From Burkholderiaceae bacterium (GTDB lineage Bacteria; Pseudomonadota; Gammaproteobacteria; Burkholderiales; Burkholderiaceae_F), in contig JALHMQ010000004.1 of NCBI GenBank assembly GCA_022843955.1, positions 248,001-312,000 of the forward strand: a DNA stretch of 64,000 nucleotides. Reading direction: 5' to 3'. The notes beneath the pieces are model-generated. The model saw only the letters and a list, made by a program, of their open reading frames with translations. It did not search any database and was not told the origin of the DNA. Positions within the stretch are counted from its first letter, which is position 1. Each line of letters begins with the position of its first letter. Below, one piece after another: positions 20,073-28,823 of the stretch. The position numbers and the translations under genes are program-made.

Positions 20073-20461
20073 TGCTACCTCGCATTCGGTTGGCGTCGAG
20101 AGTCACTGAAGCCCTGCCGGCCTTACCGAGGGTAAGGAACGAGTGTCGAGGAGTCAGCCGAATAATCACGGCAACTGAGTTGCCGATGAGGCAATTAATT
20201 GCCACTTTGGCGCGAGACTTCGCGAACTGCTCGTGACGGCGTTTGAAGACGCGGTCGGTGCGCCCATCGAGTCTGCGACGCCGACTCGCGTGCCCATCTT
20301 CGAGGGAGGCGGCATGTCTAGGGGCGACGTGGACCCCTCGTTCTGGTGGGAGGAGGTGTGCTGCTGCTAAATCGGCGAGCGACATCGCGAATTGGCCGAG
20401 CCAGTCGCGCGTCAGAGACCGTGTGCCAGGCAAGTGGGAGCAGGGCGAGTCGATTTACGGT
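20073..20461. other. Stretch without a supported gene
   Basis: Open frames exist on both strands, but none has a ribosome site, a recognisable domain or non-random composition. It may hold the promoter for the hydrolase-lipoprotein pair and the 3' region of the HNH gene. Confidence 0.4.
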
Positions 20462-20788
20462 CTACGGCCACCATCGCCCCCTCTCCAAACGCCTCTGTAC
20501 GAGGGCCTTGAACTGGTCTGGCGACAAGTTGCACTTGCGGCTATGCCGCCGCAAGTTGCAGAACATGTGGGCGGCAGCAATATTCGGCCGACCATGACCT
20601 CCGCCATCCTTCTGTGCGCGCAGGTGCTCGGCTGTACACATCCGTGCCGGCGCCTGGCGACTCTTCTCTGGCAGGCCGACCTCCGTCGGACTGCGCAGCC
20701 ACATGGGTTGACAGCAGTACAGGCAAAGACCCGACTGCAACTTAAACGCGCTTTCACGTGCTTGCTTGATGGCTTGCCTTGACGGCAT
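20462..20788 (-). CDS. Small HNH endonuclease-like protein
   Basis: A 108-residue protein from ATG 20,788, preceded by AAAGGAG. It shows a C-x2-C pair (GLCLYC), then the HNH-type AEHLRAQKDGGGHGRPNIAAAHMFCNLRRH with His, Asn and a final Cys/His, consistent with a beta-beta-alpha-metal nuclease. Size fits stand-alone HNH proteins. It is divergent from the DUF1643 gene. Substrate unknown; could be a restriction-type or repair nuclease. Confidence 0.7.
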   Translation of the reverse strand: MPSRQAIKQARESAFKLQSGLCLYCCQPMWLRSPTEVGLPEKSRQAPARMCTAEHLRAQKDGGGHGRPNIAAAHMFCNLRRHSRKCNLSPDQFKALVQRRLERGRWWP

Positions 20789-20973
20789 AGCGGCTCCTTT
20801 GGTGGAAGAAGCCCGCTCGCCTGAAAAGGCATCACGGGGACCAGCGGCCAAAAGCCATGCTGGGTGAAGACGGGTTGGCGAAAGCCGAAACCCGGCGATG
20901 ATGCTGCACGAACGGCGCCCTGGGGTCAATATCCAGCCGCGAGGAGCCGCTCCAGCTTGCGAGGCACGAAGCC

Positions 20974-21486
20974 ATGTACGACATCTACGAGTGCAACGCC
21001 CGCGACACCTGGCGATTCGCGCTTGGCCGCTCTGGCCGCAACCCGCTCGTTGTCGTTGGCATCAATCCTCACGCAGCAACTCGGCTGCAGGCCGACGCGA
21101 CGGTCAGGCGCGTCCAGGCTATCGCTGAGAAGGCCGGCCACGATGGCTTTGTCTTGCTGAACTTGTATCCCGTGCGCAGCCGTTGCGTGAAGGACTTGCC
21201 GCAACGTCCAGACGCTTTGGCCATCGAGGCGAATCGAGCGTCGCTGCGTCGTCACCTACAGCACGCGACTCGGCGTGTGTGGCTCGCGTGGGGAAACGAC
21301 ATCTTCAAGCGAGCCTTCTTCGCAATCGAGGCGGCGTTCGTTGTTCACCTAAGTTTCGAAGCAGGCGCTTCCTGCGAGCGTTACGGCGACCTGACCAAGC
21401 GCGGCGAGCCGCGGCACCCATCCCGCGCTTCCAACAGCTGGGCATTTGCTCCCGTTGATGCTGCTCGCTACGGCGCTCGGCCTTGA
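20974..21486 (+). CDS. DUF1643 domain protein
   Basis: A 170-residue protein matching DUF1643: RFALGRSGRNPLVVVGINPHAATRLQADATVRRVQAIAEKAGHDGFVLLNLYPVR, then WLAWGNDI. The Rossmann-like core resembles uracil-DNA-glycosylase folds but lacks a proven activity. DUF1643 genes are common on mobile elements. Monocistronic as far as can be seen. Confidence 0.8.
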   Translation: MYDIYECNARDTWRFALGRSGRNPLVVVGINPHAATRLQADATVRRVQAIAEKAGHDGFVLLNLYPVRSRCVKDLPQRPDALAIEANRASLRRHLQHATRRVWLAWGNDIFKRAFFAIEAAFVVHLSFEAGASCERYGDLTKRGEPRHPSRASNSWAFAPVDAARYGARP

Positions 21487-21606
21487 GTCAAGCGACGCGA
21501 AGCGGGGATACATCTGCGATAACAGGACGGCCTCACAATCAAGGAGCGATTGGAGCCCTTGCGAGAAGGTCCCACATGCCTCGCGCACGGCTACGAACAG
21601 ACACGC

Positions 21607-21924
21607 TCAGTCCGCTCGCGATGTGGCCCGCCGTATCAGAAGCGGCAGAAGTTCGTCACGCCAGAAAACCGTGTCGACGTGGCCACTCGACATGCCGCCT
21701 GATTCCAGGCCGGGAACGTGAACCGGCTGCGAAGCCTCGATTGATGCACCGACCGCGCTTACGAAGGCTTGCACGAGCAGTTCACGCAATTCGTCTGAGC
21801 TATCGGGCAGTCGGACGTGACGAAGCGATTCAGCGAGGTGAGCCCACAGCACTGGGTCACCTCGCAAGCCCCAGCGCTCGGGCGGGGGCTCAAACATCTC
21901 GGCAACCAGGCGCTGCTTGCTCAC
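21607..21924 (-). CDS. Hypothetical small protein, coupled to the upstream gene
   Basis: A 105-residue protein starting at GTG 21,924, which overlaps the upstream stop as GTGA, so it is translationally coupled. It contains FEPPPERWGLRGDPVLWAHLAESL and GMSSGHVDTVFWRDELLPLL, conserved-looking blocks of an uncharacterised family. The longer upstream alternative overlaps the neighbouring gene and was not chosen. Function unknown. Confidence 0.65.
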   Translation of the reverse strand: MSKQRLVAEMFEPPPERWGLRGDPVLWAHLAESLRHVRLPDSSDELRELLVQAFVSAVGASIEASQPVHVPGLESGGMSSGHVDTVFWRDELLPLLIRRATSRAD

Positions 21925-22544
21925 AAATCCGGGTAATAAGTGAACTTGTGTCGCTTCTTGAGCGTCGCCGCCCACCCTTTCGGGTCCGGCGTCTGTACTG
22001 GGCGAACGATGATGTGTCCCAACCTCAAATGGTGCAGATAGAACTGGCTTGAGCGCAGAAACTCGTCGACTTCCTTCGTCGGATTCTCAAAGTCGTCGTG
22101 CGAAAACGTCCAGAGGCCTTCCAGCCAGTCCTTTTCGTCATCGTCCGAAGCCAACTCGCTGAAGTGACACGTCGATTTCCCCATCTTTTGCATCATGACC
22201 GCGATGGGCAGCGAATCAAGGTTCCAGACCGGGTCGAACTTCTTGCTGCCCTTCGACGTTTGAATCTGGACAGCAGAGTTCGTCAAGTACATGGCCGCGA
22301 GAATTGCCGCGGGATGCGTTGCTGACAAGAGCCATACACCCGCCGCACTAATGGTCGCAACGGTCGCGCCGTTGCTGTTCTTGTGCAGGGTAAGCGTGCA
22401 CAGATGCTCAGAATCGGGGTAGTCCCATGCACCGTTAGCATCCGCGCGGCGCTCCCGTTGCTTCTTCGACGGCTTTTTGTTCTTTGGAAGCACGAGTAGC
22501 GCCGCTGCAGCGGCCAGTTGCTCGTGAGGGTCTCGTCCACTCAT
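21921..22544 (-). CDS. Hypothetical protein
   Basis: A 207-residue protein from ATG 22,544 (MSGRDPHEQL) preceded by GGAGA. The N-terminus is basic (LPKNKKPSKKQRERR), followed by a mixed alpha/beta region and a C-terminal half rich in acidic and aromatic residues. It is not recognised. It forms a two-gene unit with the coupled small gene downstream; a toxin-antitoxin-like or defence role is possible but unsupported. Confidence 0.6.
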   Translation of the reverse strand: MSGRDPHEQLAAAAALLVLPKNKKPSKKQRERRADANGAWDYPDSEHLCTLTLHKNSNGATVATISAAGVWLLSATHPAAILAAMYLTNSAVQIQTSKGSKKFDPVWNLDSLPIAVMMQKMGKSTCHFSELASDDDEKDWLEGLWTFSHDDFENPTKEVDEFLRSSQFYLHHLRLGHIIVRPVQTPDPKGWAATLKKRHKFTYYPDL

Positions 22545-22803
22545 CGTTCTCTCCAGTTGTTGCCCAACGGGCCACGGTCGTTTGTCATCACAGGACGCTT
22601 GCTGCTCGATAAACGACATGTCCCCAACGAACTTGAGGGAACTGGAGCGACGCCGAGCGAGCTGACAGATATCGCCTCTGCCCGCGGTCAACGGGTAAAG
22701 CCTCGCATCTGCTGCGATACACTTTCCGTCATGACGTAGCCCTCCGCTTTCCCCGCAACTTAGCGCCTCGACACCCGAGGTGCGTCTATCGCGAGGGAAA
22801 CAC

Positions 22804-23040
22804 ATGCACGTCGCACGTCTCTACGGTTCGCCGGAACCGACCTTCAAGGCTCGCCAGTCTTCCCAGGTTCGTTGGGCAAAGCGCCAGCTCCTCACGCCGC
22901 TGGGGCGGGCAGTCGCCGTTGCGCTTTTCAAGGGCAGCGTCTCGATAGCTGTCGAGACGGACAGAGGCGTCGTCTGGGTTCCAGCTGAGCAAGTCGATGA
23001 CGCGGCTCGGCTAGAGCATTGGGCAACAACGAGCTTCTAG
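22804..23040 (+). CDS. Hypothetical small protein
   Basis: A 78-residue protein (MHVARLYGSPEPTFKARQ...) with GAGGG eight bases before ATG 22,804. It is basic at the N-terminus and has predicted beta strands (VAVALFKGSVSIAVETDRGVVWVP). No family recognised. It is divergent from the preceding pair and convergent with hsdR. Confidence 0.5.
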   Translation: MHVARLYGSPEPTFKARQSSQVRWAKRQLLTPLGRAVAVALFKGSVSIAVETDRGVVWVPAEQVDDAARLEHWATTSF

Positions 23041-23116
23041 CCAGACGCGTGGTCGTTGGGCCGGGTCCGCATAGGAACTCGGCCCAACACCGACTCCACT
23101 GCACGCCCTAGCGGAG

Positions 23117-26100
23117 TCAACCTCTTGGTTGCTTCCCTTGCAGCGCTTTGTAGACCATCGATGCCATCAACCCTTGCATCGCCGCAAAGATGCGCTCGTC
23201 CTTCAGCAGCTGCCCTGCGATGTTGTTGTGCGCATCCTGCCCCTCGATGATGATGTCCGTGAGCACATCCTTGAAGTCACCCATCGCGAACTGCGCCTCG
23301 GAGTTGCTTGCTGCCTGCTCTCGCAGCGTCTCGCTCTCCATGAGTTTGCCCTTGATGGTCGTGACGTAGCCAACGAGGTCGGCCTCGGTGAGGTCGCCGG
23401 AGAACAGGTCGTTCATCTTGCCGACAATCTCAGCGAGCTTGAGCTGCTCGTCATCGCGCGCCACGCCCTTGCCGACGGCCGACGCTGGCTTGAGCGCAAC
23501 GACATCGCCCGTCCCCAGGTCCAACTGCTGCTCACCGAGCTTCTGCAACCGGTAGTGCGTCAGCCGCACGTCGGCGTCCAGTGCCAGCAACGCAGCCGCG
23601 TCATGCTCGGCAAGTCGAGGCATGAGGTTCTTGCCGAAGACGTAGAGCTTCTCGAGGTCGGCGTCCTCATAGGGGACAATTTGGCTCAGAAAATCGTACA
23701 TCTTCAGATATGAGCCCAAGTCCTTGCGGAACTGCTCAGCCTCGTCATCCTCGAGGTCCGAGATGCGGTCGTAGGCAGGCTTCAGATACGCATGCAAGCC
23801 CGCCTGCTTGGCCTTCGGATTGAAGAACGCCTCTGCGAATGACTCCACTTCGGATTGAAGATAGACGCCAGCCTTGGTGAGCTTCAGGTGCAGCTCATGC
23901 ACGATGTTCGGGTCAGTCTCTTCCGCGAGCTGGGCGGTGCGGTAGTAGGGCTGGAACGACGCGAGGATTTCGTCGGGTCGGTTCACGAAGTCCAGCACAA
24001 AGGTGTCTTCCTTCAGCGGGTGCGTGCGGTTTAGACGCGACAACGTCTGCACTGCCATCACCCCGGCTAAGCGCTTGTCGACATACATCGTGTGCAGCAG
24101 CGGCTGGTCGAAGCCCGTCTGGTACTTGTTCGCAACGAGCAACAGGCGGTAGACGTCCTCCTTGAACGCCTGCGCAGGGTCCTGGCCCTTGAGCTCGTTC
24201 ATGTTCGACTCGGTGAATTCGTCCGGACCGCTTTCGGGGTCTTCGACTTTGCCGGAGAACGCCACGAGCGCCCGCATCTCCTTGTCGTAGCCGCGCTCCT
24301 TCAAGTATCGGTCGACCGCGAGCTTGTAGCGGACAGCGGCCTTGCGGCTGTCGGTCACCACCATCGCCTTGGCTTTACCGCCAATGCGCTTCGCGACGTT
24401 TTCGCGGAAGTGCTCAACGATGACCACGACCTTCTGCGCGATGTTGTACGCGTGAAGGTTCGCGTAGCGGGCGAGCGCCTTGGCGGCCTTCGCCTTGGGC
24501 ACGAGCTTGTCGTCAGCCTCTGACGCGAGCTTGTAGAACGCTTTGTATGAGACGTAGTGCTTCAGCACGTCGAGGATGAACCCCTCCTCAATGGCCTGGC
24601 GCATCGAGTAGACGTGGAATGGCGTGGGCAGGCCGTCGTCGCCTTTGCGACCAAAGAGCTCAAGCGTCTTGGCCTTCGGCGTGGCGGTGAAGGCGAAGTA
24701 GCTGACGTTCTTCGGCCGCTCGCGCGCCGCGATGACGCTGTTGATGACGTCCTCGGTCGTCACGTCCTCCGGGTCGACCTCGACGTCCGCCTCGACCTGC
24801 ACCTTCTCGCCGTCAAGCTCGACTTCGATGACCGGCTTGGGCTTGCCTTCGGTCGTCAGCGCGCGTCGCAGCTTCTGCGCTGCGGTCCCGGATTGGCTCG
24901 AATGCGCCTCATCGACGATGAGCGCAAAGCGGCGGTCCTTCATACCACCGACTTTGTCGATGACGAACGGGAACTTCTGCAGCGTCGTCACGACGATGGG
25001 CGTGCCGGTGTTCAGCGCCTTCGCCAACTGCTCGCTGTTCTCATCTATCTTCTGGACGACACCGGTCTTGTGCTCGAACTGGCTGATGGTCTCCTGCAGT
25101 TGTCGGTCGAGCACCTTGCGGTCGGTGATGACAATGACCGTGTCGAAGACCCGTTGGTCCTTGGCGTCGTGCAGGTTGGCCAGCCGGTGCGAGGTCCAGG
25201 CAATCGTGTTCGACTTGCCGGAGCCGGCCGAGTGTTGGACCAAGTACTGCTGGCCGACCCCTTCGTCACCGGCGGCCCTGACGAGGCGCAGCACCGCGTC
25301 GAGCTGGTGGTATCGCGGAAAGATGAGCGACTCTTTGTCGACCTTCTTGCCGTCAGGCAGCTCCTCCGTCTTGCGTTCAAGGTGCAGAAAGTTGCCGAGG
25401 ATGTCGAGCCAGACGTCCCGGTGCCAGACCTGGTGCCAGAGGTACCAGGTCGGGTAGCCCTTGCCATCCGGCGCCGGCGGGTTGCCCGCGCCCGCCCCGC
25501 CGATGCTGTCGTCGCGCCCCAGGTTGAACGGCAGGAAGAAAGTTTCGTCGCCAGCGAGCTTCGTTGCCATGCGAACTTCGTCGGTAGAGACGGCGAAGTG
25601 CACGAGCGCACGCGTTTTGAATTGAAGCAGCGCCTCTCGCTCTTTGCTCTTCGGGTCCTTCGTCGGCCGGTCGTTCTTGTACTGGTTCACGGCGTCGACG
25701 ATGTTCTGCGTGAGGTCGGTCTTCAGCTCGGCCGTCGCAACAGGCAGGCCGTTGACGAACAGCACCAGGTCGATGCTTTTCTCGGTGTGCAGGCTGTAGT
25801 GCAGCTGCCGGATGCAGGTCAGCCGGTTCTGCGCGTACCAGTCCCACAGCTGTTGGTTCTTATGGTGCGCAGGACGGAACTGGCAAAGGAAGAACTTGGC
25901 GTTGCGGTCCTTAAAGCCGTGGCGCAGCAGATGAAGCGTGCCGTGCTTGTCCAACTGCTCCGCGACGCGCTTGACGAACATCGCCTCTGACTGGCCGTTG
26001 TGCCAAGCCTTGAACTTGGTCCACTCGGCGGGTTGCGTCTCCTGCACGAAGGCGAGCAGGTCGTCGGGGAAGAGCGCCAGTTCGCGGCTGTAGGCCTTAG

Positions 26101-26203
26101 CGTCCTTGAGGTGTGTTCGGACAGCCCACCCATTCGCGGACAGGTGGTCGCAAAGCTCGTCTTCGAAGACGCGCTCGGTGTGGACGTTCGACATCTTGGC
26201 CAT
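23117..26203 (-). CDS. hsdR: Type I restriction enzyme R subunit (HsdR)
   Basis: A 1,028-residue endonuclease/translocase of a type I restriction system. N-terminal PD-(D/E)XK nuclease: IDLVLFVNGLPVATAELKTDL (about residues 160-185). SF2 motor: Walker A HSAGSGKSNTIAW (about 330), DEAHSSQ, FAFTATP, then the second RecA domain. A helical C-terminal domain couples to HsdM. Length matches the family. Last gene of the operon hsdM-hsdS-GIY-YIG-membrane-hsdR; four bases after the membrane gene's stop. Confidence 0.95.
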   Translation of the reverse strand: MAKMSNVHTERVFEDELCDHLSANGWAVRTHLKDAKAYSRELALFPDDLLAFVQETQPAEWTKFKAWHNGQSEAMFVKRVAEQLDKHGTLHLLRHGFKDRNAKFFLCQFRPAHHKNQQLWDWYAQNRLTCIRQLHYSLHTEKSIDLVLFVNGLPVATAELKTDLTQNIVDAVNQYKNDRPTKDPKSKEREALLQFKTRALVHFAVSTDEVRMATKLAGDETFFLPFNLGRDDSIGGAGAGNPPAPDGKGYPTWYLWHQVWHRDVWLDILGNFLHLERKTEELPDGKKVDKESLIFPRYHQLDAVLRLVRAAGDEGVGQQYLVQHSAGSGKSNTIAWTSHRLANLHDAKDQRVFDTVIVITDRKVLDRQLQETISQFEHKTGVVQKIDENSEQLAKALNTGTPIVVTTLQKFPFVIDKVGGMKDRRFALIVDEAHSSQSGTAAQKLRRALTTEGKPKPVIEVELDGEKVQVEADVEVDPEDVTTEDVINSVIAARERPKNVSYFAFTATPKAKTLELFGRKGDDGLPTPFHVYSMRQAIEEGFILDVLKHYVSYKAFYKLASEADDKLVPKAKAAKALARYANLHAYNIAQKVVVIVEHFRENVAKRIGGKAKAMVVTDSRKAAVRYKLAVDRYLKERGYDKEMRALVAFSGKVEDPESGPDEFTESNMNELKGQDPAQAFKEDVYRLLLVANKYQTGFDQPLLHTMYVDKRLAGVMAVQTLSRLNRTHPLKEDTFVLDFVNRPDEILASFQPYYRTAQLAEETDPNIVHELHLKLTKAGVYLQSEVESFAEAFFNPKAKQAGLHAYLKPAYDRISDLEDDEAEQFRKDLGSYLKMYDFLSQIVPYEDADLEKLYVFGKNLMPRLAEHDAAALLALDADVRLTHYRLQKLGEQQLDLGTGDVVALKPASAVGKGVARDDEQLKLAEIVGKMNDLFSGDLTEADLVGYVTTIKGKLMESETLREQAASNSEAQFAMGDFKDVLTDIIIEGQDAHNNIAGQLLKDERIFAAMQGLMASMVYKALQGKQPRG

Positions 26204-26206
26204 GGC

Positions 26207-26614
26207 TCAGTCCAGGAAGCGCGCGAGCAGTCGAGCCAGAAGACCCACGTCCCGCCGACTATCGTGGTCGAGGTCGGTGCGGGTGAAGGCCTTCCAGCAG
26301 GCGATGACGACACAGAGAATCAGGATGGCGATGCCCGCCCACTCGGACGGGTTGATGAATCGCTTCAGGAAGACGACGTCAATCACCTGCCCCATCGCTT
26401 CCGCAGTGGCGCCGGTCATCTTCGCCTTGTTGTGGTTTGCCCAAGCGACGAGCAGGGCAGGAACGAGCCAGTAGAAGAACGCGAAACCGATGACGCCGGT
26501 AATGAGCGCACCTTGTGGCCCGAACATGCTGGCAAGAGTGCCGGCGTCGTTCACCGCACCACCGAGTCCTGAGCCGGAACGGCCCTTTCGCCTGTATCGC
26601 CGCTTGTACGCCAT
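26207..26614 (-). CDS. Small membrane protein embedded in the hsd operon
   Basis: A 135-residue protein with a very basic N-terminus (MAYKRRYRRKGR), a Gly-rich stretch and two transmembrane segments (about residues 37-59 and 91-109), ending with a basic tail. Not recognised. It lies between the GIY-YIG gene and hsdR, three bases before hsdR, so it is very likely co-transcribed. Its presence between R-M genes is unusual; a membrane-sensing or anti-plasmid accessory role is only a guess. Confidence 0.65.
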   Translation of the reverse strand: MAYKRRYRRKGRSGSGLGGAVNDAGTLASMFGPQGALITGVIGFAFFYWLVPALLVAWANHNKAKMTGATAEAMGQVIDVVFLKRFINPSEWAGIAILILCVVIACWKAFTRTDLDHDSRRDVGLLARLLARFLD

Positions 26615-26655
26615 GTCTGCTCCGCTTCTCGCTCTTGTTGGCTGTCAGTCAGCGT

Positions 26656-27531
26656 CTAGCTACTTGGCTTCTCCGACACAAGCGGGGCCCGCTTGAGTTC
26701 GTCCAGCGTCTTGCCGTCCTTCGTCTTCCAGACCGCCCACCCGTTTACGCTCGCCGCGGTCACGGCGTCGCCGGCGCCGCTCGGCGTCTTAAAGAGAACG
26801 TCCTTCTTGAACACAACGAACTCCCCGTCCTCGGCCAGCGAGCCATCGGCGAGTAGCGCGGCACGACGCTTGGCAGCGCTGCCCTGAGAAATACTGGGCG
26901 CAAGCTGCTTGCGCCCTTTGGAGCCCGCCAGCACCACCATGCCCTCTTCGGTGTACTGCGCAGTGGCGTCGTAGGACGGTCCCTTGCAGTAAAAGAGCTC
27001 GGGCTGCGCTTTGCCGACGGCCGGCTTGGCAAGTGGCTCAAACACGGGCTGGCCCAGGGTCGCGAGCAGCGTGCGGGCGATGCCGAAGACCTCAACGCAA
27101 TCGGCTTCCAGCGGCGCGGGCGTATGGGGCTTGGAGCCACCATTACCGTTTTGGACTGCGTAGCGCTTTGCTTCGGTGGCCGACCTGATGCTCAGCCACT
27201 CCAGGTAAAGTGCGTGCGTCTGCGTCAGATTGTTCGTCAGCGATACGACGACGAGCGCTCGATTCCAAAAGTCTTTCGTCTTGTGATGGTATGTAAGGCG
27301 CTCGGTCAGGTCGCCGGTCTGCCCGATGTAGACCTCCGGCGCATCCTCGTCCTCGTCGCCGATGAGGAAGTAGACGCCGACCTGCTTGGACTCCGGCATC
27401 GCGAAGAAATCTGGCAGCAGCTTCCTGGGTACCTCGATGATGCGGACGATGCTCGTCGTCAACTCTGCCCATCGGATGCCACGCGGGTCGCCTGACGGCA
27501 GAAAGATTTGAATGGTGCGCGGCTGGGCCAT
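26656..27531 (-). CDS. GIY-YIG nuclease family protein with DUF4357
   Basis: A 291-residue protein with an N-terminal GIY-YIG nuclease fold: VGVYFLIG...PEVYIGQTGDLTERLTYH (about residues 52-80) and a conserved E (ALYLEWL). A C-terminal DUF4357-like domain (about 215-291, GSAAKRRAALLADGSL) follows. Such proteins are regular companions of type I R-M operons. Its start overlaps the hsdS stop by one base (TGATG). It may cleave or modify DNA as an accessory; not shown to be needed for restriction. Confidence 0.85.
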   Translation of the reverse strand: MAQPRTIQIFLPSGDPRGIRWAELTTSIVRIIEVPRKLLPDFFAMPESKQVGVYFLIGDEDEDAPEVYIGQTGDLTERLTYHHKTKDFWNRALVVVSLTNNLTQTHALYLEWLSIRSATEAKRYAVQNGNGGSKPHTPAPLEADCVEVFGIARTLLATLGQPVFEPLAKPAVGKAQPELFYCKGPSYDATAQYTEEGMVVLAGSKGRKQLAPSISQGSAAKRRAALLADGSLAEDGEFVVFKKDVLFKTPSGAGDAVTAASVNGWAVWKTKDGKTLDELKRAPLVSEKPSS

Positions 27532-28823
27532 CAGGCGGCCTTCTTGTCATCAAGGGCGCCGAGGTCGAGCTGACCGGTGACGGCGGCTGAAATCAAGGAG
27601 GAGCGGTACTCGCGAAGGCGGTCGATATGCTCGACGGTGTGCCGACACAGCAATTCAATCTCACCGGTTCGCGCTGAGAGATGTACGTCAATCTGCCTGC
27701 GCTCTTCCATTGGTGGAAGCGGCACGACGAGGCTGTTCAGGTTTCCCGTCGTAAGCTGATTGATTGTCGATGTCATGAAGCTCGCTGAGTGAAAATAGAA
27801 CAATGGCGAGTTCAGAAGCCAGCGAATGTAGAAGTTGGCCGGACTGCGAAATACTGTCATGAATGCGCCGAAGGTGACACCGGCGAGTTCAGGCGTGATG
27901 ACTGCATTCTTGCCGATAAGCGCTCGACTTCCGTTCCGCGAGCAAATCAGGATGTCCCCAGCTCGCACCCTAAGACTCTCCGGGATGGAGCAAGTGACAT
28001 AGACGTTGTCATCAAGCGCGATTCGACCGTCTTGAACGTTTGACGAGCGAAGAACAAGCACCCCCTGGCCGGCCTCTGTGACATCGTCCGGGCTGTACGT
28101 GAGACCGATGATTGCCTGACCGAGATGCTTGAGTCTCTTCAATTGCCAATGCGCGGGTATCTCCCCTAGCCATTCGAGTCCGCTTGGTCGAGTCGCTGCG
28201 CGCTCATGCAATCCGCGGGTTGTCGCTTCTGAGATGACCGCCTTTCGGAACACATGCAATCTTTCGAGCAGCCGCTCCTTCTCTGCAATCAACGCATCAA
28301 TCCGCGCCGTCTGCTCGTCGAGGAAGTTGGCGATTCGTTGTTGAGAATCGATGCGCGGAATCAGTATTTCGAAGCTTCCAAAAGAGTCTTGGTCCAGATT
28401 CTGCATGCTGCTGCTCGCACCTGCGCACGCCAAACGCACTTGGTCGCGATACGCATTAGAACGAGTCCACCAATAGACGAACCGCGGCGAGACTAGGTCA
28501 GTTCTGAATTCAACTTGCCATAGACGGTCCGGCAGAAATAGCGATTCGTTGTCGGCGTCAACCAAGCCCGCTGCGCCGACGAGGTCGGGCGTGTTCATTC
28601 GACTGACAATCAGCCGGTCCTTCTTGACTGAACAAGCAACTCGTTCAAGCTCCTCCGGAAGGACGGCCTTGTTCTCGCCAGCGTCGAAGTTGCCCGTATA
28701 GACGCAGCTCGTCTTCAAAACGCCTGCGTCGCCGGCAGTCGCCGGAGTGTCAACCGCGTTAACGCTGACGCCCGATTCAATCCTCGCAACAACTCGCTTG
28801 AGTGCGATGCTGGCGACGTTCAT
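27531..28823 (-). CDS. hsdS: Type I restriction enzyme specificity subunit (HsdS)
   Basis: A 430-residue protein with the two-target-recognition-domain plan: first TRD (about 1-170), a central conserved helix ending LIAEKERLLERLHVFRKAVISEATTRGL, then the second half starting GLEWLGEIPAHWQLKRLKHLG and a closing helix (IDRLREYRSSLISAAVTGQLDL). It fixes the bipartite recognition site of HsdM and HsdR. Four-base overlap with hsdM. The recognition sequence cannot be predicted here. Confidence 0.92.
   Translation of the reverse strand: MNVASIALKRVVARIESGVSVNAVDTPATAGDAGVLKTSCVYTGNFDAGENKAVLPEELERVACSVKKDRLIVSRMNTPDLVGAAGLVDADNESLFLPDRLWQVEFRTDLVSPRFVYWWTRSNAYRDQVRLACAGASSSMQNLDQDSFGSFEILIPRIDSQQRIANFLDEQTARIDALIAEKERLLERLHVFRKAVISEATTRGLHERAATRPSGLEWLGEIPAHWQLKRLKHLGQAIIGLTYSPDDVTEAGQGVLVLRSSNVQDGRIALDDNVYVTCSIPESLRVRAGDILICSRNGSRALIGKNAVITPELAGVTFGAFMTVFRSPANFYIRWLLNSPLFYFHSASFMTSTINQLTTGNLNSLVVPLPPMEERRQIDVHLSARTGEIELLCRHTVEHIDRLREYRSSLISAAVTGQLDLGALDDKKAA

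Noticed and set aside
20038-20433. 131-codon frame on the minus strand
   Set aside because: It overlaps the start of the hydrolase gene, has no ribosome site and looks like random high-GC sequence.
24557-25990. Long open frame (477 codons) on the plus strand
   Set aside because: It is the opposite-strand shadow of hsdR, whose helicase motifs are unambiguous.
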